Positions 22,920-33,040 are shown, counted from the first letter of the stretch. The stretch: 33,216 nt of DNA from Aquifex sp. (GCA_003978875.1 QNXQ01000143.1:1-33216); one strand, 5' to 3'. Translations and numbers: made by a program. Notes: generated by a model from the letters alone, not told the origin.

Positions 22920-23759
22920 TTACTTCTTCTTAGCTTTCAACCTTTGTAATTGTCTCATAAATTCTTTTAGAGCTTTTTCCTCCTCTTCCTTATAAAAGAG
23001 TTCTTTTTGTATTGCATAATCCCAGTTTACTTTTGTTCCATCAAACCAAGGACCATCTATACAGGCGAGTTTTTCGCTGCCGTCTACGAGGACTCTACAA
23101 GCAAGACAGAGACCGTTCGCATCAAGGATGTGAGCGTTTACCATAGCTATATGGTTTAAACCTTTTTCTTTTGCTATCTCACTTACCATTTGAGAGTCAA
23201 GATTACTTCCCGCACTTACGATTAAATCCGGTTTTCCGAAATTTTCTATAAAGAACCTTACAGCCCAATCTGTATTTCCTTCTTCTCCTTTGGAGCCGTC
23301 TTCGGTAAAAAGAAGAAACTCCTCGGAAAACTCCGAGGCCTTCTCGGTTAAAAATACTTTCTCTTCATTTTCACCCACGTGTATAAAGTAGATTGTGTTC
23401 AGTTCTTCTTTAAGGGCCCTTCCCACGTTTATCAGCGGTGCTATTCCCCAATTTTTAGAAACTAAAAGTACTTTTCCGTAAGACTTTAAAGGAAATGGAG
23501 AACCGCAGGGAGCTTCTATAAACTTTATCCCATCTTCTAAGAGTTCAAATATTTCTAAGGTTGTTTTCCCTACAACTTCTACAAGGAAAGTGTAGGAGGA
23601 TTCATTTACGTCGAGAAAGGAAAGAGGGATAGGTTCTGAGTCATCACCGAGCTGCAGAAGGGCATACTGACCGGGCTTTACAAGTTTAGCACGTTCATCT
23701 TCTACTTCTATCAAAAGGGCAGAAGGAGTTATTGTTTCCTTTCTTAAAACCTTATACAT
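22920..23759 (-). CDS. PyrK/NfnS-like ferredoxin-NAD(P) reductase-type subunit
   Basis: A 279-residue flavin/iron-sulfur electron-transfer subunit. It has an FAD-binding barrel (KPGQYALLQLG, PIPLSFLD), a nucleotide domain, and a C-terminal 2Fe-2S site DANGLCLACRVL...LACIDGPWFDG, with one Asp and three Cys as in NfnS/SudB. The glycine-rich GGGxGIAP loop of relatives is replaced by SKNWGIAP, so nucleotide binding may differ. No NfnL/SudA or PyrD partner is adjacent. It overlaps pepA by 8 bases and ends in a Lys-rich coiled tail. I cannot choose between a PyrK-like and an NfnS-like role. Confidence 0.75.
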   Translation of the reverse strand: MYKVLRKETITPSALLIEVEDERAKLVKPGQYALLQLGDDSEPIPLSFLDVNESSYTFLVEVVGKTTLEIFELLEDGIKFIEAPCGSPFPLKSYGKVLLVSKNWGIAPLINVGRALKEELNTIYFIHVGENEEKVFLTEKASEFSEEFLLFTEDGSKGEEGNTDWAVRFFIENFGKPDLIVSAGSNLDSQMVSEIAKEKGLNHIAMVNAHILDANGLCLACRVLVDGSEKLACIDGPWFDGTKVNWDYAIQKELFYKEEEEKALKEFMRQLQRLKAKKK

Positions 23760-25221
23760 TACCGCTTACCTTCATTATGTATTCGAGACAGGTTCTTACT
23801 CCGAAGCCTGTTCCACCTTTTGTATAGTAACCGTAATCTTCCTTAGACCATGCAGGCCCTGCTATATCCAAGTGAATCCATTTTATTCCTTTCCCTACAA
23901 ATTCTTCCAGGAACATGGCAGCGGTAATTGCACCTCCATACCTTCCGCCCGTATTGAGAACATCGGCAACTGTATTCTTTATTTTCTTTCTCAATCTTTC
24001 GTCATCCATAGGGAGTTCCCAAACTCTTTCTCCCGTTTTCTTAGCTATTTCCTTAAACTCCTGAGCAAAATCCGGAGCGTTGGTGAAAAGTCCTGCTGTA
24101 TACTCTCCGAGAGCTACCATACACGCTCCCGTGAGCGTTGCCATGTCAATTATTTTGTCGGGTTTAAGTTCGCTTGCATAAGATAGAGTATCTGCCATAG
24201 TAACTCTTCCTTCTGCATCGGTATTGTCGATTTCTATATACTTTCCGTTCTTAGCCCTTATCACATCATCCGGTCTATACGCATTGCCGCTGGGCATATT
24301 TTCCGCTGCACCTATTATTCCGTGAACTTCCACGTCAGGTTTTAGCTGGGCTATTGCTTTCATTATGCCGAGAACCGCACAAGCTCCGCTTTTGTCCATT
24401 TTCATATTTCTCATGTAGTCTCCGGGCTTTATGTTTAGTCCACCGCTGTCAAAGGTAAGTCCCTTTCCTACGAGGGCTATTTTTTCTTTCGGAGTGCCTT
24501 CGGGTTTATAAACGAGATGTATCAACCTCGGAGGATTTGCGGAACCTTTGCCTACCGAGTAAAGAGCCATCATTCCCATTTCTTGTATTTCTTTTTCATC
24601 GTAAATCTTACATTCCAATCCGTACTCTTTTGCAAGCTTTTGAGCTTCTTCCGCTAAAGTTATGGGATTTATAACGTTCCCGGGTTCGTTTACAAGATTT
24701 CTTGTATAATTTTGAGCTTCCGCAAAGATTTTTCCGAGCCTTATAGCCTCTTCGTCTCCTTTGTATATCAAAACCTCTTTAATTTCAAATTTTTCTTCCT
24801 TCTTTTTCTTATACTTGTCAAATGTATAATCTCCCAAAATTACCCCTTCGGTAATTGCCTTTGTAATTTCTCTACTGAGGTCTCCCCTCCTGGGAGTGAT
24901 AATCAGAACCGAGTCAACTTTATCCTTCTTTAATCTCTTTACAATATTTCCTGCAACTCTCCTGTAAGTATCTTCATTCACTTTCTCCTTTTTACCCAAG
25001 CCTGCTACGTAAACAAAATCAACTGCCAATCCTACTGTTGGAACCTTTATAATTTCACCTTCTTTTCCCTTAAAGTTTTCAACTTGAAGAACCTTCTTAA
25101 CTCTGTTTGCAAGTCCCTTTGAAAGTCTTCCTACGGTTTTTGTGGTCTCTTCGTAGACCAGAAGTGCTATGCTCTTACCTTTAAACTTTTTTATGTCATC
25201 TTTGTAAGCCTTCACTTCCAT
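23752..25221 (-). CDS. pepA: Leucyl aminopeptidase (M17)
   Basis: Di-metal aminopeptidase of about 489 residues. Motifs: VGKGLTFDSGGLNIKPG (metal Lys and Asp), MKMDKSGACAVLG, NTDAEGRVTMADTLSYA (family signature) and a C-terminal HLDIAGPAW. The open frame extends to ATG 25242, but GAGAGGTG at about 25235-25228 correctly precedes ATG 25221, which I prefer. It is divergent from carB, with only 40 bases between the two start codons, and is the first gene of the pepA, PyrK-like, purK run. Confidence 0.93.
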   Translation of the reverse strand: MEVKAYKDDIKKFKGKSIALLVYEETTKTVGRLSKGLANRVKKVLQVENFKGKEGEIIKVPTVGLAVDFVYVAGLGKKEKVNEDTYRRVAGNIVKRLKKDKVDSVLIITPRRGDLSREITKAITEGVILGDYTFDKYKKKKEEKFEIKEVLIYKGDEEAIRLGKIFAEAQNYTRNLVNEPGNVINPITLAEEAQKLAKEYGLECKIYDEKEIQEMGMMALYSVGKGSANPPRLIHLVYKPEGTPKEKIALVGKGLTFDSGGLNIKPGDYMRNMKMDKSGACAVLGIMKAIAQLKPDVEVHGIIGAAENMPSGNAYRPDDVIRAKNGKYIEIDNTDAEGRVTMADTLSYASELKPDKIIDMATLTGACMVALGEYTAGLFTNAPDFAQEFKEIAKKTGERVWELPMDDERLRKKIKNTVADVLNTGGRYGGAITAAMFLEEFVGKGIKWIHLDIAGPAWSKEDYGYYTKGGTGFGVRTCLEYIMKVSGNV

Positions 25222-25244
25222 AGTTTTCACCTCTCTAAACATTT

Positions 25245-25257
25245 TATACTATATACT
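25245..25257 (+). promoter_or_regulatory. Candidate -10 elements for carB
   Basis: TATACT occurs twice (25245-25250 and 25252-25257), ending 11 and 4 bases before the carB ATG at 25262. No ribosome site is visible there, so a leaderless or nearly leaderless transcript is possible. The pepA start and ribosome site lie in the same 40 bases on the other strand. Confidence 0.35.
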
Positions 25258-25261
25258 TTAA

Positions 25262-26935
25262 ATGCCTAAAAGGACTGATATAAGAAAAATACTGATTATC
25301 GGGTCAGGACCTATTGTAATAGGCCAAGCTGCGGAGTTCGACTACTCCGGAACGCAGGCATGCAAAGCTCTAAAACAAGAAGGTTATGAAGTAATTCTTG
25401 TGAACTCAAATCCTGCAACTATAATGACAGACCCCGAAATTGCCGAAAAAACGTATATTGAACCCCTTGTTCCGGAAATTGTGGAAGAAATAATAAAAAA
25501 AGAGAGACCCGATGCACTTCTCCCTACCTTAGGAGGACAAACGGGTTTAAATCTTGCCGTTGAACTCTATGAGTCCGGAGTGCTTGATAGATACGGAGTA
25601 GAGCTAATAGGTGCTAACTACGAAGCTATAAAGAAAGGTGAAGACAGAGAGCTGTTTAAAAAGGCTATGGAAAATATAGGTTTAAAAGTCCCGGAAAGTG
25701 CAATAGTGCGTTCCATGGAAGAAGGACTACACGCCATAGAAAAAATAGGTTTCCCCGTGATTTTAAGACCTGCTTTTACTCTGGGAGGAACGGGTAGCTC
25801 TATAGCTTACAATATCGAAGAGTTTAAAGAAAAATTAAAAATAGCCTTAGAGACATCTCCCATTCATGAGGTTCTTCTTGATAAATCCTTAATCGGTTGG
25901 AAGGAAATAGAATTTGAGGTTGTAAGGGATAAAGCGGACAACGTAATTATAGTTTGTGCAATAGAGAATTTTGACCCTATGGGAGTTCATACGGGAGATT
26001 CAATTACTGTAGCACCTACGCAAACCCTTACCGATAAAGAATACCAGATGCTCAGAGACGCGGCTATAGCCGTAATCAGAGAAGTAGGAGTAGATACCGG
26101 CGGGTCAAATATACAGTTTGCCCTTTCTCCAGAGAGCGGAGAGTTTTACGTGATAGAAATGAATCCGAGGGTTTCACGTTCTTCTGCCCTTGCCTCAAAA
26201 GCTACAGGATTTCCTATAGCTAAAGTTGCGGCTAAACTTGCCGTTGGCTATACCCTTGACGAGCTGAAAAACGACATAACCAAGTTCACCCCTGCGTCTT
26301 TCGAACCTTCAATAGACTATGTAGTAGTGAAAATTCCCAGGTTTGACTTTCCTAAGTTTCCCGAAGCCAATAGAACTCTCAATACTATGATGAAATCAGT
26401 CGGTGAAGTTATGGCCATAGGTAGAACCTTCAAGGAAGCACTTTTAAAAGCCATAAGAAGCCTTGAATTGGACAGGTACGGACTGGCTTTCCCGAAACTC
26501 AATAATGTGGATAAATTTGAACTTGAAAGAAACCTTATAAATCCTAACGACCAGAGGCTTTGGTATATAGCGGAAGCTTTCAGGAGGAATTATACGGTAG
26601 ATGAAGTGTATGAGCTTACGAAAGTGGACAAATGGTTTTTATACAATATAGAGGAAATAGTGAAGTTTGAAGAAATCTTGCAAAAGGAAGAGCTTTCCCC
26701 TGAAATACTGAGAGAAGCAAAAGAGATGGGTTATTCGGATTACGAGATAGCAAAAATAAAGGGTATGACCGAGGAAGATGTTAGGAATTTAAGGAAATCT
26801 TACGGAATAAGACCTTGCTTTAAAGGAGTTGATACCTGTGCAGGAGAATTCGTGGCTTACACACCCTACTATTACTCTTCCTATGAGGCACCCTACTATA
26901 CCATAGACGGTAAAGAAATTCTTGATGAAGATTAA
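25262..26935 (+). CDS. carB: Carbamoyl-phosphate synthase large subunit, N-terminal half (split CarB)
   Basis: This 557-residue protein covers the carboxyphosphate ATP-grasp domain and the oligomerisation domain of Car[52 protein letters not shown], and the terminal [15 protein letters not shown]. coli CarB continues past this point into a second synthetase half; here the gene stops in the linker, with TAA at 26933-26935. The split is known in Aquifex and some archaea, so this is not a truncation artefact. The other half is not in the window. The prmA start overlaps the stop. Confidence 0.92.
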   Translation: MPKRTDIRKILIIGSGPIVIGQAAEFDYSGTQACKALKQEGYEVILVNSNPATIMTDPEIAEKTYIEPLVPEIVEEIIKKERPDALLPTLGGQTGLNLAVELYESGVLDRYGVELIGANYEAIKKGEDRELFKKAMENIGLKVPESAIVRSMEEGLHAIEKIGFPVILRPAFTLGGTGSSIAYNIEEFKEKLKIALETSPIHEVLLDKSLIGWKEIEFEVVRDKADNVIIVCAIENFDPMGVHTGDSITVAPTQTLTDKEYQMLRDAAIAVIREVGVDTGGSNIQFALSPESGEFYVIEMNPRVSRSSALASKATGFPIAKVAAKLAVGYTLDELKNDITKFTPASFEPSIDYVVVKIPRFDFPKFPEANRTLNTMMKSVGEVMAIGRTFKEALLKAIRSLELDRYGLAFPKLNNVDKFELERNLINPNDQRLWYIAEAFRRNYTVDEVYELTKVDKWFLYNIEEIVKFEEILQKEELSPEILREAKEMGYSDYEIAKIKGMTEEDVRNLRKSYGIRPCFKGVDTCAGEFVAYTPYYYSSYEAPYYTIDGKEILDED

Positions 26936-27659
26936 AAGATTTATTTACAGTCTTCCCGAAGAAGAATTTTTAGAGTTCGTTTACGAGAATTCAGTTCCGG
27001 TGGAGGTGGTAAAAAGGCAGGAGGGAGTGGTATATTTTGCGGTTTATAAAAAAATAGACCACCTAAAACCGGTTAAAGTAGATGAAATAAGTGATGATTG
27101 GAAAAACTGGAAAGAGAACTTCAAACCTATAGAGATAGAAGACTTTATTATACTTCCACCTTGGAAGAAGCCGGTGTTTATAAAACCCGGACTTGCCTTC
27201 GGAACTGGACTACACCCTACTACTCAACTCTGTATAAAAGCCCTTAAAAAGTATCTGAAAAGCGGAATGAGTGTTCTGGACGTGGGTACCGGAAGCGGAA
27301 TTCTTGCAGTAGTTTCAAAACTTTTAGGAGCATCTTACGTATTAGGGATAGACATAAGTGATGATGCGGTAAGGGAGTGTAAAGAAAACGCTGAGCTAAA
27401 CGGACTGAAAATAGAATGTTTAAAAGCCCAGCCTAAGGATATCTCTAAAAGTTTTGACCTTGTAGTGGCTAACCTTGAGATACAAATATTTGAAAAAGTT
27501 CTAAAGGATATTCTTCCGAAATTTAAGGAACTGGGAATATTTTCAGGGCTTTATAGAGAGGAAGATTTAGAAAATTTCAAATCAATGGTAAAAGATTATA
27601 AAATCTTGGAAGTACTTGAAAAGGAAGAGTGGTTTGCAATAGTTCTAAAAAAGGTATAA
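26925..27659 (+). CDS. prmA: Ribosomal protein L11 methyltransferase
   Basis: SAM-dependent lysine methyltransferase for L11, 244 residues from ATG 26925 (an in-frame TTG at 26922 adds one residue). Seen: [38 protein letters not shown] (SAM loop), [20 protein letters not shown], and [14 protein letters not shown] in the place of the family's NI motif. The N-terminal substrate domain is shorter than in E. coli PrmA, as in other thermophiles. It overlaps the carB stop by 11 bases and converges on acs. Confidence 0.9.
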   Translation: MKIKRFIYSLPEEEFLEFVYENSVPVEVVKRQEGVVYFAVYKKIDHLKPVKVDEISDDWKNWKENFKPIEIEDFIILPPWKKPVFIKPGLAFGTGLHPTTQLCIKALKKYLKSGMSVLDVGTGSGILAVVSKLLGASYVLGIDISDDAVRECKENAELNGLKIECLKAQPKDISKSFDLVVANLEIQIFEKVLKDILPKFKELGIFSGLYREEDLENFKSMVKDYKILEVLEKEEWFAIVLKKV

Positions 27660-27687
27660 AAAGAAGGAGAAAAAGCTGAGGGGGAAG

Positions 27688-29583
27688 TTATTCTTCGAGA
27701 GTTGAAACGTCTCCAACATCAAGACCGAGTTCTTCTGCCTTTAGAATTCTCCTCATAATCTTTCCGCTTCTTGTTTTGGGTAGTTTTTCTCTGAATTCTA
27801 TTTCATCGGGAACTGCAATAGGTCCAAGTTCGTTTCTGACGTGCAGTTTTAGTTCCTCTATAAGTTTTTCCGAAGGTTCTACTCCCTTCTTGAGGACTAC
27901 GAAAGCTTTTATGCTTTCTCCCTTTACCTCGTGAGGTTTTCCTATTACCGCGGCTTCCGCTACGGCAGGATGGCTTACCAATGCACTTTCTACTTCCATG
28001 GTTCCTATTCTGTGTCCCGCAACGTTTATAACATCATCTGCTCTACCGAGTATCATTATGTATCCTTCTTCATCGTAAGAAGCCAAGTCTCCGGCAAAGT
28101 AAACACCCTTTATTGTATTCCAGTATTTTTCGTATCTTTCGGGTTCTCCCCAACAGGTTCTCAGCATTGATGGCCAGGGAGATTTAATTACTAAAAATCC
28201 TACAGTGTTGGGAGGAACCTTGTTTCCATCTTTGTCTACTATTTCAGGCTCTATACTAAAGAAAGGTTTTCCGGCTTTTCCGGGTTTTGCAGGGTAAGAA
28301 GGTATAGTAGTTATCATGTGGGCTCCTGTTTCGGTTTGCCACCATGTATCAACTATTACACACTTTTCCCTTCCTATGTATTTGTAATACCAGAGCCATG
28401 CTTCCGGGTTTATAGGCTCTCCTACAGAACCTAAGATTCTTAGGGAGGATAAGTCGTATTTCATAGGCCATTCTTCACCGTATCTCATAAACATTCTTAT
28501 GGCGGTAGGAGCTGTGTAGAATACGTTTACTCTGTACTTTTCTATATACCTCCACCATCTTCCCGGGTCAGGATAATCGGGTGCTCCTTCCGTAATTACG
28601 GATGTAACTCCGTTTGCAAGTATACCGTACACTATGTAGGAGTGTCCCGTAATCCAACCTATGTCCGCCGTACACCAGTAGATATCATCTTCGTGAAGGT
28701 CAAAAACTATCTTTGCCGTGTAGTAAGTCTGAACCATATATCCCCCTGTTGTGTGCAGTACTCCTTTGGGCTTTCCTGTAGTTCCGGAGGTGTAGAGTAT
28801 AAACAGCGGGTCTTCTGCGTCCATAACTTCGGGTTCACACTCCGGTGAAGTATTCTTTATCATTTCATTAAAGTCTACGAACAACTCTCCTTTTTCACTC
28901 AAGACATCTCCGTCCCTGTCCCATACAACTACTTTTTCAACGAAATCAAGGCCATCTATGGCTCTTTCAACTACGGAAAGTAAGTCTATCTTTTTACCTC
29001 TTCTTTGGGTATAGCTTGCGGTAACGACAACCTTAGCTTTTGCATCTTCTATTCTGGTTCTGAGCGCCCCCTCGGAAAATCCTGCAAACACCACGCTGTG
29101 AATGGCTCCTATCCTTGCACAAGCGAGCATGGTGGCTATAGCTTCTATAGTTGTTGGCATATATATGGAAACTCTATCTCCTTTTTTTACTCCCAGGGAT
29201 TTCAAGCCGTTTGCTATTCTGTTTACGAGTTCTAAAAGTTCACCGTAGGTAATCTTCCTTTCATTGTCGTTTTCATCGACGTAAATGTAAGCCACTTTAT
29301 TTCTCTTTCCGTTTTTCACGTGTCTGTCAAGACAGTTGTAGGTTATGTTCGTTTTAGCTCCTACGAACCACTTGGCGTATGGAAAATTCCATTCCAAAAC
29401 CTTGTCCCACTTCTTAAACCAGTGGAGTTCTTCCGCAACCTTAGCCCAAAAACCTTCTCTATCTTTTATACTTTCTTCGTACACCTTTTCGTAATCTTTA
29501 ATCCAACATCTTTCAACTATTTCTTTCGGAGGATGATATTTTTCTTGAATTTTTAAAAGAACTTCAGATTTTTCATTGGTCAT
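27688..29583 (-). CDS. acsA: Acetyl-CoA synthetase (AMP-forming)
   Basis: A 631-residue enzyme joining acetate to CoA via acetyl-AMP. Motifs: ILYTSGTTGKPKGVLHT (P-loop-like), VDTWWQTETGAH, YFAGDLASYDEEGYIMILGR, and the C-terminal acetylatable lysine in KTRSGKIMRRIL. AGGAGGTGTGGT precedes the ATG. It stands divergent from a decayed acetate-type symporter operon, the usual Acs/ActP neighbourhood. This could assimilate acetate or recycle overflow acetate; in an obligate autotroph its use is unclear. Confidence 0.93.
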   Translation of the reverse strand: MTNEKSEVLLKIQEKYHPPKEIVERCWIKDYEKVYEESIKDREGFWAKVAEELHWFKKWDKVLEWNFPYAKWFVGAKTNITYNCLDRHVKNGKRNKVAYIYVDENDNERKITYGELLELVNRIANGLKSLGVKKGDRVSIYMPTTIEAIATMLACARIGAIHSVVFAGFSEGALRTRIEDAKAKVVVTASYTQRRGKKIDLLSVVERAIDGLDFVEKVVVWDRDGDVLSEKGELFVDFNEMIKNTSPECEPEVMDAEDPLFILYTSGTTGKPKGVLHTTGGYMVQTYYTAKIVFDLHEDDIYWCTADIGWITGHSYIVYGILANGVTSVITEGAPDYPDPGRWWRYIEKYRVNVFYTAPTAIRMFMRYGEEWPMKYDLSSLRILGSVGEPINPEAWLWYYKYIGREKCVIVDTWWQTETGAHMITTIPSYPAKPGKAGKPFFSIEPEIVDKDGNKVPPNTVGFLVIKSPWPSMLRTCWGEPERYEKYWNTIKGVYFAGDLASYDEEGYIMILGRADDVINVAGHRIGTMEVESALVSHPAVAEAAVIGKPHEVKGESIKAFVVLKKGVEPSEKLIEELKLHVRNELGPIAVPDEIEFREKLPKTRSGKIMRRILKAEELGLDVGDVSTLEE

Positions 29584-29887
29584 ACCACACCTCCTTTTTG
29601 AAATTAAATTTTATTCCTTTATATTCAAAAAATCCAGAAAAATTTTAGAAAAAATTTAAAAACCTGTTTTAAAAATTTTGAACCAATTTTATAAAGTTTT
29701 AAAAATATGAAGATAAATTAAAATCAACTTCTAATTGCATATCAGTTTTTCCTTATATATCAGTAGATTAAAAATTGGATTTTTCTTAAATAAAACACTG
29801 TTTTATTTTTAAAACCTTGAATTTTAAAACTATTTGTTCCAGTATTTTAAATTAACGAATTCCTTTTAATCTCTCGGGAGGTGGATC
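29584..29887. promoter_or_regulatory. Intergenic region between divergent acsA and the symporter remnant
   Basis: The 304 bases are extremely A/T-rich, with long runs of A and T (for example 29641-29710 and 29790-29845). They must hold the acsA promoter and that of the decayed operon. I see no clear -24/-12 sigma-54 pair and no convincing operator. A good ribosome site, GGGAGGTGG, ends this region for the plus-strand remnant. Confidence 0.5.
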
Positions 29888-30145
29888 ATGGATAAAAGCA
29901 AACTTGAAGCTTATCACGGGTCTAATGTTTTAATCATTACGGTTCTTCTAATCATTTGGGCTTTGGTTTCCTATGGAGGAGCGTTAATAGCTAAAGCACT
30001 CTTTAAAGCAGGAGCAACGATATTCTGATTCCCTGCTCATTACTGGATAAGTGCTCAACTTTCGGTAATCACCTTTGTAATTGAAATCTTCGTCTACGCT
30101 TGGCTTATGAATAGGCTGGACCAAAAATACGGTGTGGAGAAATAA
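29888..30145 (+). pseudogene. DUF4212 sodium:solute symporter small subunit, interrupted by TGA
   Basis: From ATG 29888 the frame encodes 85 residues with one in-frame TGA at codon 47 (30026-30028). The first part has a membrane helix (NVLIITVLLIIWALVSYGGA). After the TGA come FPAHYWISAQLSVITFVIEI and FVYAWLMNRLDQKYGVEK. The family has a conserved GFPxx(F/Y)W at this place, so the TGA most likely replaces a GGA glycine codon by one base change. The small subunit normally partners an SSS-family acetate or lactate permease, which is itself broken here. The ribosome site and termini are well preserved, so the lesion may be recent. Confidence 0.75.
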
Positions 30146-30148
30146 GCC

Positions 30149-30427
30149 ATGGAGTGGATGGGATACGTAATAGTATTTGGAATAGTTATAGTGTTTATGG
30201 CTATTGCCGTATATAACAGGGCAACGGAGGCTGCGGAGTTCTACGTTGCAGGAAGGAGAATCCCTGCGTTCTGGAAAAAGATAAGAAGAGGAGAGGAACC
30301 CGATAACTATGTAAATCCCAGAGAACTTAGCAAGTTGGAAATAGATTTGCTCAAAGATGCCTTTAAGGTGGTCGAAGACTTCCAAAGCTTTATAGAACAC
30401 AGGTTCCTACCGTATCTGCCATCATGA
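30149..30427 (+). pseudogene. Deletion chimera: SSS symporter N-terminus joined to DUF294 C-terminus
   Basis: Residues 1-41 (VIVFGIVIVFMAIAVYNRA, EFYVAGRRIPAF) match the start of an ActP/VC2705-type sodium:solute symporter. From about residue 42 the protein changes to KIRRGEEPDNYVNPREL and SKLEIDLLKDAFKVVEDFQ, the end of DUF294/CBS nucleotidyltransferase proteins. The intact operon order in other bacteria is DUF4212, symporter, DUF294 protein, DEDDh exonuclease, so one in-frame internal deletion of roughly 3 kb with its join near 30272 explains this ORF. Transport function must be lost; whether the 92-residue protein is made is unknown. It keeps an ATGA overlap with the exonuclease gene. Confidence 0.8.
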
Positions 30428-31065
30428 AATTTTTAAACCTTATGAGAAAGCATTTCCTTTTAAAAAGAGCACAAAAATCTGCTTACTTTTTCCGGTTTTA
30501 CGAAGATGTGGATTTGAACAAGAAGGTTAAAGAGACGACCTTCATAGTGTTTGACTGTGAAGCGACAGATTTAAAGCCCAAAAAGGCAAGACTGTTATCT
30601 ATCGGAGCTGTTAAAGTGAAAAATCTCGAGCTGGAACTCAGTTCTTCCTTTTACAGATTGGTAAAGGAAAGTGAAGTAAAGGCTGCTGAAATTCACGGAA
30701 TTACTAAAGAAGATTTGGAAAAATACGGAAGTCCGCCAGAGGAAGTTATAAAAGATTTTTTGCTGTATATAAAGGGAAGTGTGTTGGTGGGTTTCTACAT
30801 GAAATTCGATATTTCCCTTATAGAGAAATATTCTTTGAATATTTTTAATTATCCAATAACAAATTATAAGATCGATGTTTTTAATCTCTATAAGGGAAGC
30901 TACTTAGGTCAAAAAAGTCTTGAAGAGATGGCAAACGAATTCGGTTTTTCAGTCAAAGGAAGGCATATTGCTATAGATGACGCTTATACTACAGCACTGA
31001 TTTTTCTTAAGTTGATTTATCCATACAGAGAGGAAAAACTCAAAAACATTCCTCTTTTTCTTTAA
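30424..31065 (+). CDS. DEDDh 3'-5' exonuclease, DnaQ/PolC-epsilon-like
   Basis: A 213-residue exonuclease of the Pol III epsilon family. Exo I is FIVFDCEATDLKPKKARLLS (Asp and Glu metal ligands), Exo II is LVGFYMKFDISLIEKY, and Exo III is GRHIAIDDAYTTALIF with the His and Asp. It has an N-terminal extension of about 35 basic residues. In other genomes this gene accompanies DUF294 proteins in acetate-permease operons, so it is probably the intact last member of the decayed operon and not the replicative proofreading subunit. It starts at an ATGA overlap with the chimera. Confidence 0.87.
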   Translation: MKFLNLMRKHFLLKRAQKSAYFFRFYEDVDLNKKVKETTFIVFDCEATDLKPKKARLLSIGAVKVKNLELELSSSFYRLVKESEVKAAEIHGITKEDLEKYGSPPEEVIKDFLLYIKGSVLVGFYMKFDISLIEKYSLNIFNYPITNYKIDVFNLYKGSYLGQKSLEEMANEFGFSVKGRHIAIDDAYTTALIFLKLIYPYREEKLKNIPLFL

Positions 31066-31070
31066 ATTAA

Positions 31071-32069
<999 letters not shown>

Positions 32070-32070
32070 G

Positions 32071-32415
32071 ATGCGACTGTACGGTATACCCTCCGAGGAT
32101 AGGGCGGAAGAAATTGCGGAGAACATAAAGGAGGGTGAATGGGTATTTCAGGATTTAAAGGAGGGAATAAAAAAACAGCTTTCTTCAGAAGAGGCTAAAA
32201 ATAAATTTAAAGAGCTCATTCAGCAGGTAAGAAAATGGAAGGAGGAGATGAGTACGCTTACCCAGTACACGGTATTTATCTTTGTAGATGATTCTCAAAA
32301 TCCAAATGCTATAAAGATATACGACACTTCTTCGCTCGGATGCGGGACAAATCTTATACCTGAAAGGTGGAGAATTTACAGAAAGGAGCTTGAGGGTGAG
32401 TTCGGTGATAATTAA
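32071..32415 (+). CDS. Unrecognised 114-residue protein
   Basis: I do not recognise a family. The N-terminal half is helical and charged (EDRAEEIAENIKEGEWVFQD, LSSEEAKNKFKELIQQVRKW); the second half has a strand YTVFIFVDDSQNPNAIKIYD and a conserved-looking SSLGCGTNLIPERW. No membrane segment is visible. It starts 1 base after hemB and overlaps the hydrolase gene by 20 bases, so it is cotranscribed with both. The strong coupling and ordinary composition make it a real gene. Confidence 0.7.
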   Translation: MRLYGIPSEDRAEEIAENIKEGEWVFQDLKEGIKKQLSSEEAKNKFKELIQQVRKWKEEMSTLTQYTVFIFVDDSQNPNAIKIYDTSSLGCGTNLIPERWRIYRKELEGEFGDN

Positions 32416-33040
32416 AGTAATTCCGGTAGGACCTATAGCGGTAAATTGCTCGGTAGTAGCTGACCAAACTTCAGGAGAAGCTGTAATAATAGATCCCGGA
32501 GCGGAAGTTGAGAAGATTTTGGAAAACCTGAATGATTTTAAGGTTGTAGGCATAATAGCCACCCACGGCCATATAGACCACGTGGGACAGGTGGGAAAGC
32601 TAAAGGAAATCTTTGATGTTCCCTTTTATATGAATCCTCTTGATAATTTTTTGATAAACGACGAAATATGGAGCGGTTTTGCCACTTATATAGGTGCGGT
32701 ACCTTGTCCCGAACCGGACGTGCCGATAAAGGAAGGAGATGAAATAAAGGTAGGGAACCTAAAGTTTAAAGTTTTGCATACACCCGGACATACACCCGGT
32801 CTTTGCTGTCTCTACAATGAGGAAAATAAAATTCTTATAGCGGGAGACCTACTGTTTAAAGGAAGTGTGGGAAGATGGGATTTACCCGGGGGTAATCTTG
32901 AAGAACTCAAAAAATCCGTAAAGAGAGTTTTAACTGAACTTCCCGAGGATACACTCGTTATATGCGGGCATTACGACGAGACAACTATAGGACAGGAGAG
33001 GACTTTTAATCCGTTTGCGGGAGAATTAATCGGTGAATAG
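32396..33040 (+). CDS. Metallo-beta-lactamase-fold hydrolase (glyoxalase II-like)
   Basis: A 214-residue hydrolase with the dimetal motif ATHGHIDHVGQ near 60-70, then HTPGHTPGLCCLY and the aspartate in LIAGDLLFKGSVGRWDLPGG, and a late CGHYDETTIG. This matches the YcbL/glyoxalase II-like group; the C-terminal glutathione domain is absent, so a true GloB role is doubtful. The frame opens at TTG 32390, but AAAGGAG at about 32382-32388 lies 7 bases before GTG 32396, which I chose. It overlaps the ABC ATPase gene by 8 bases. Confidence 0.85.
   Translation: MSSVIIKVIPVGPIAVNCSVVADQTSGEAVIIDPGAEVEKILENLNDFKVVGIIATHGHIDHVGQVGKLKEIFDVPFYMNPLDNFLINDEIWSGFATYIGAVPCPEPDVPIKEGDEIKVGNLKFKVLHTPGHTPGLCCLYNEENKILIAGDLLFKGSVGRWDLPGGNLEELKKSVKRVLTELPEDTLVICGHYDETTIGQERTFNPFAGELIGE

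Noticed and set aside
26506-26514. Isolated perfect DnaA box
   Set aside because: It is a single copy inside carB coding sequence with no neighbours, so probably chance.
30026-30028. TGA read as selenocysteine in the DUF4212 gene
   Set aside because: The aligned residue in the family is glycine, not cysteine, no obvious insertion hairpin follows, and the neighbouring operon is already broken by deletion.
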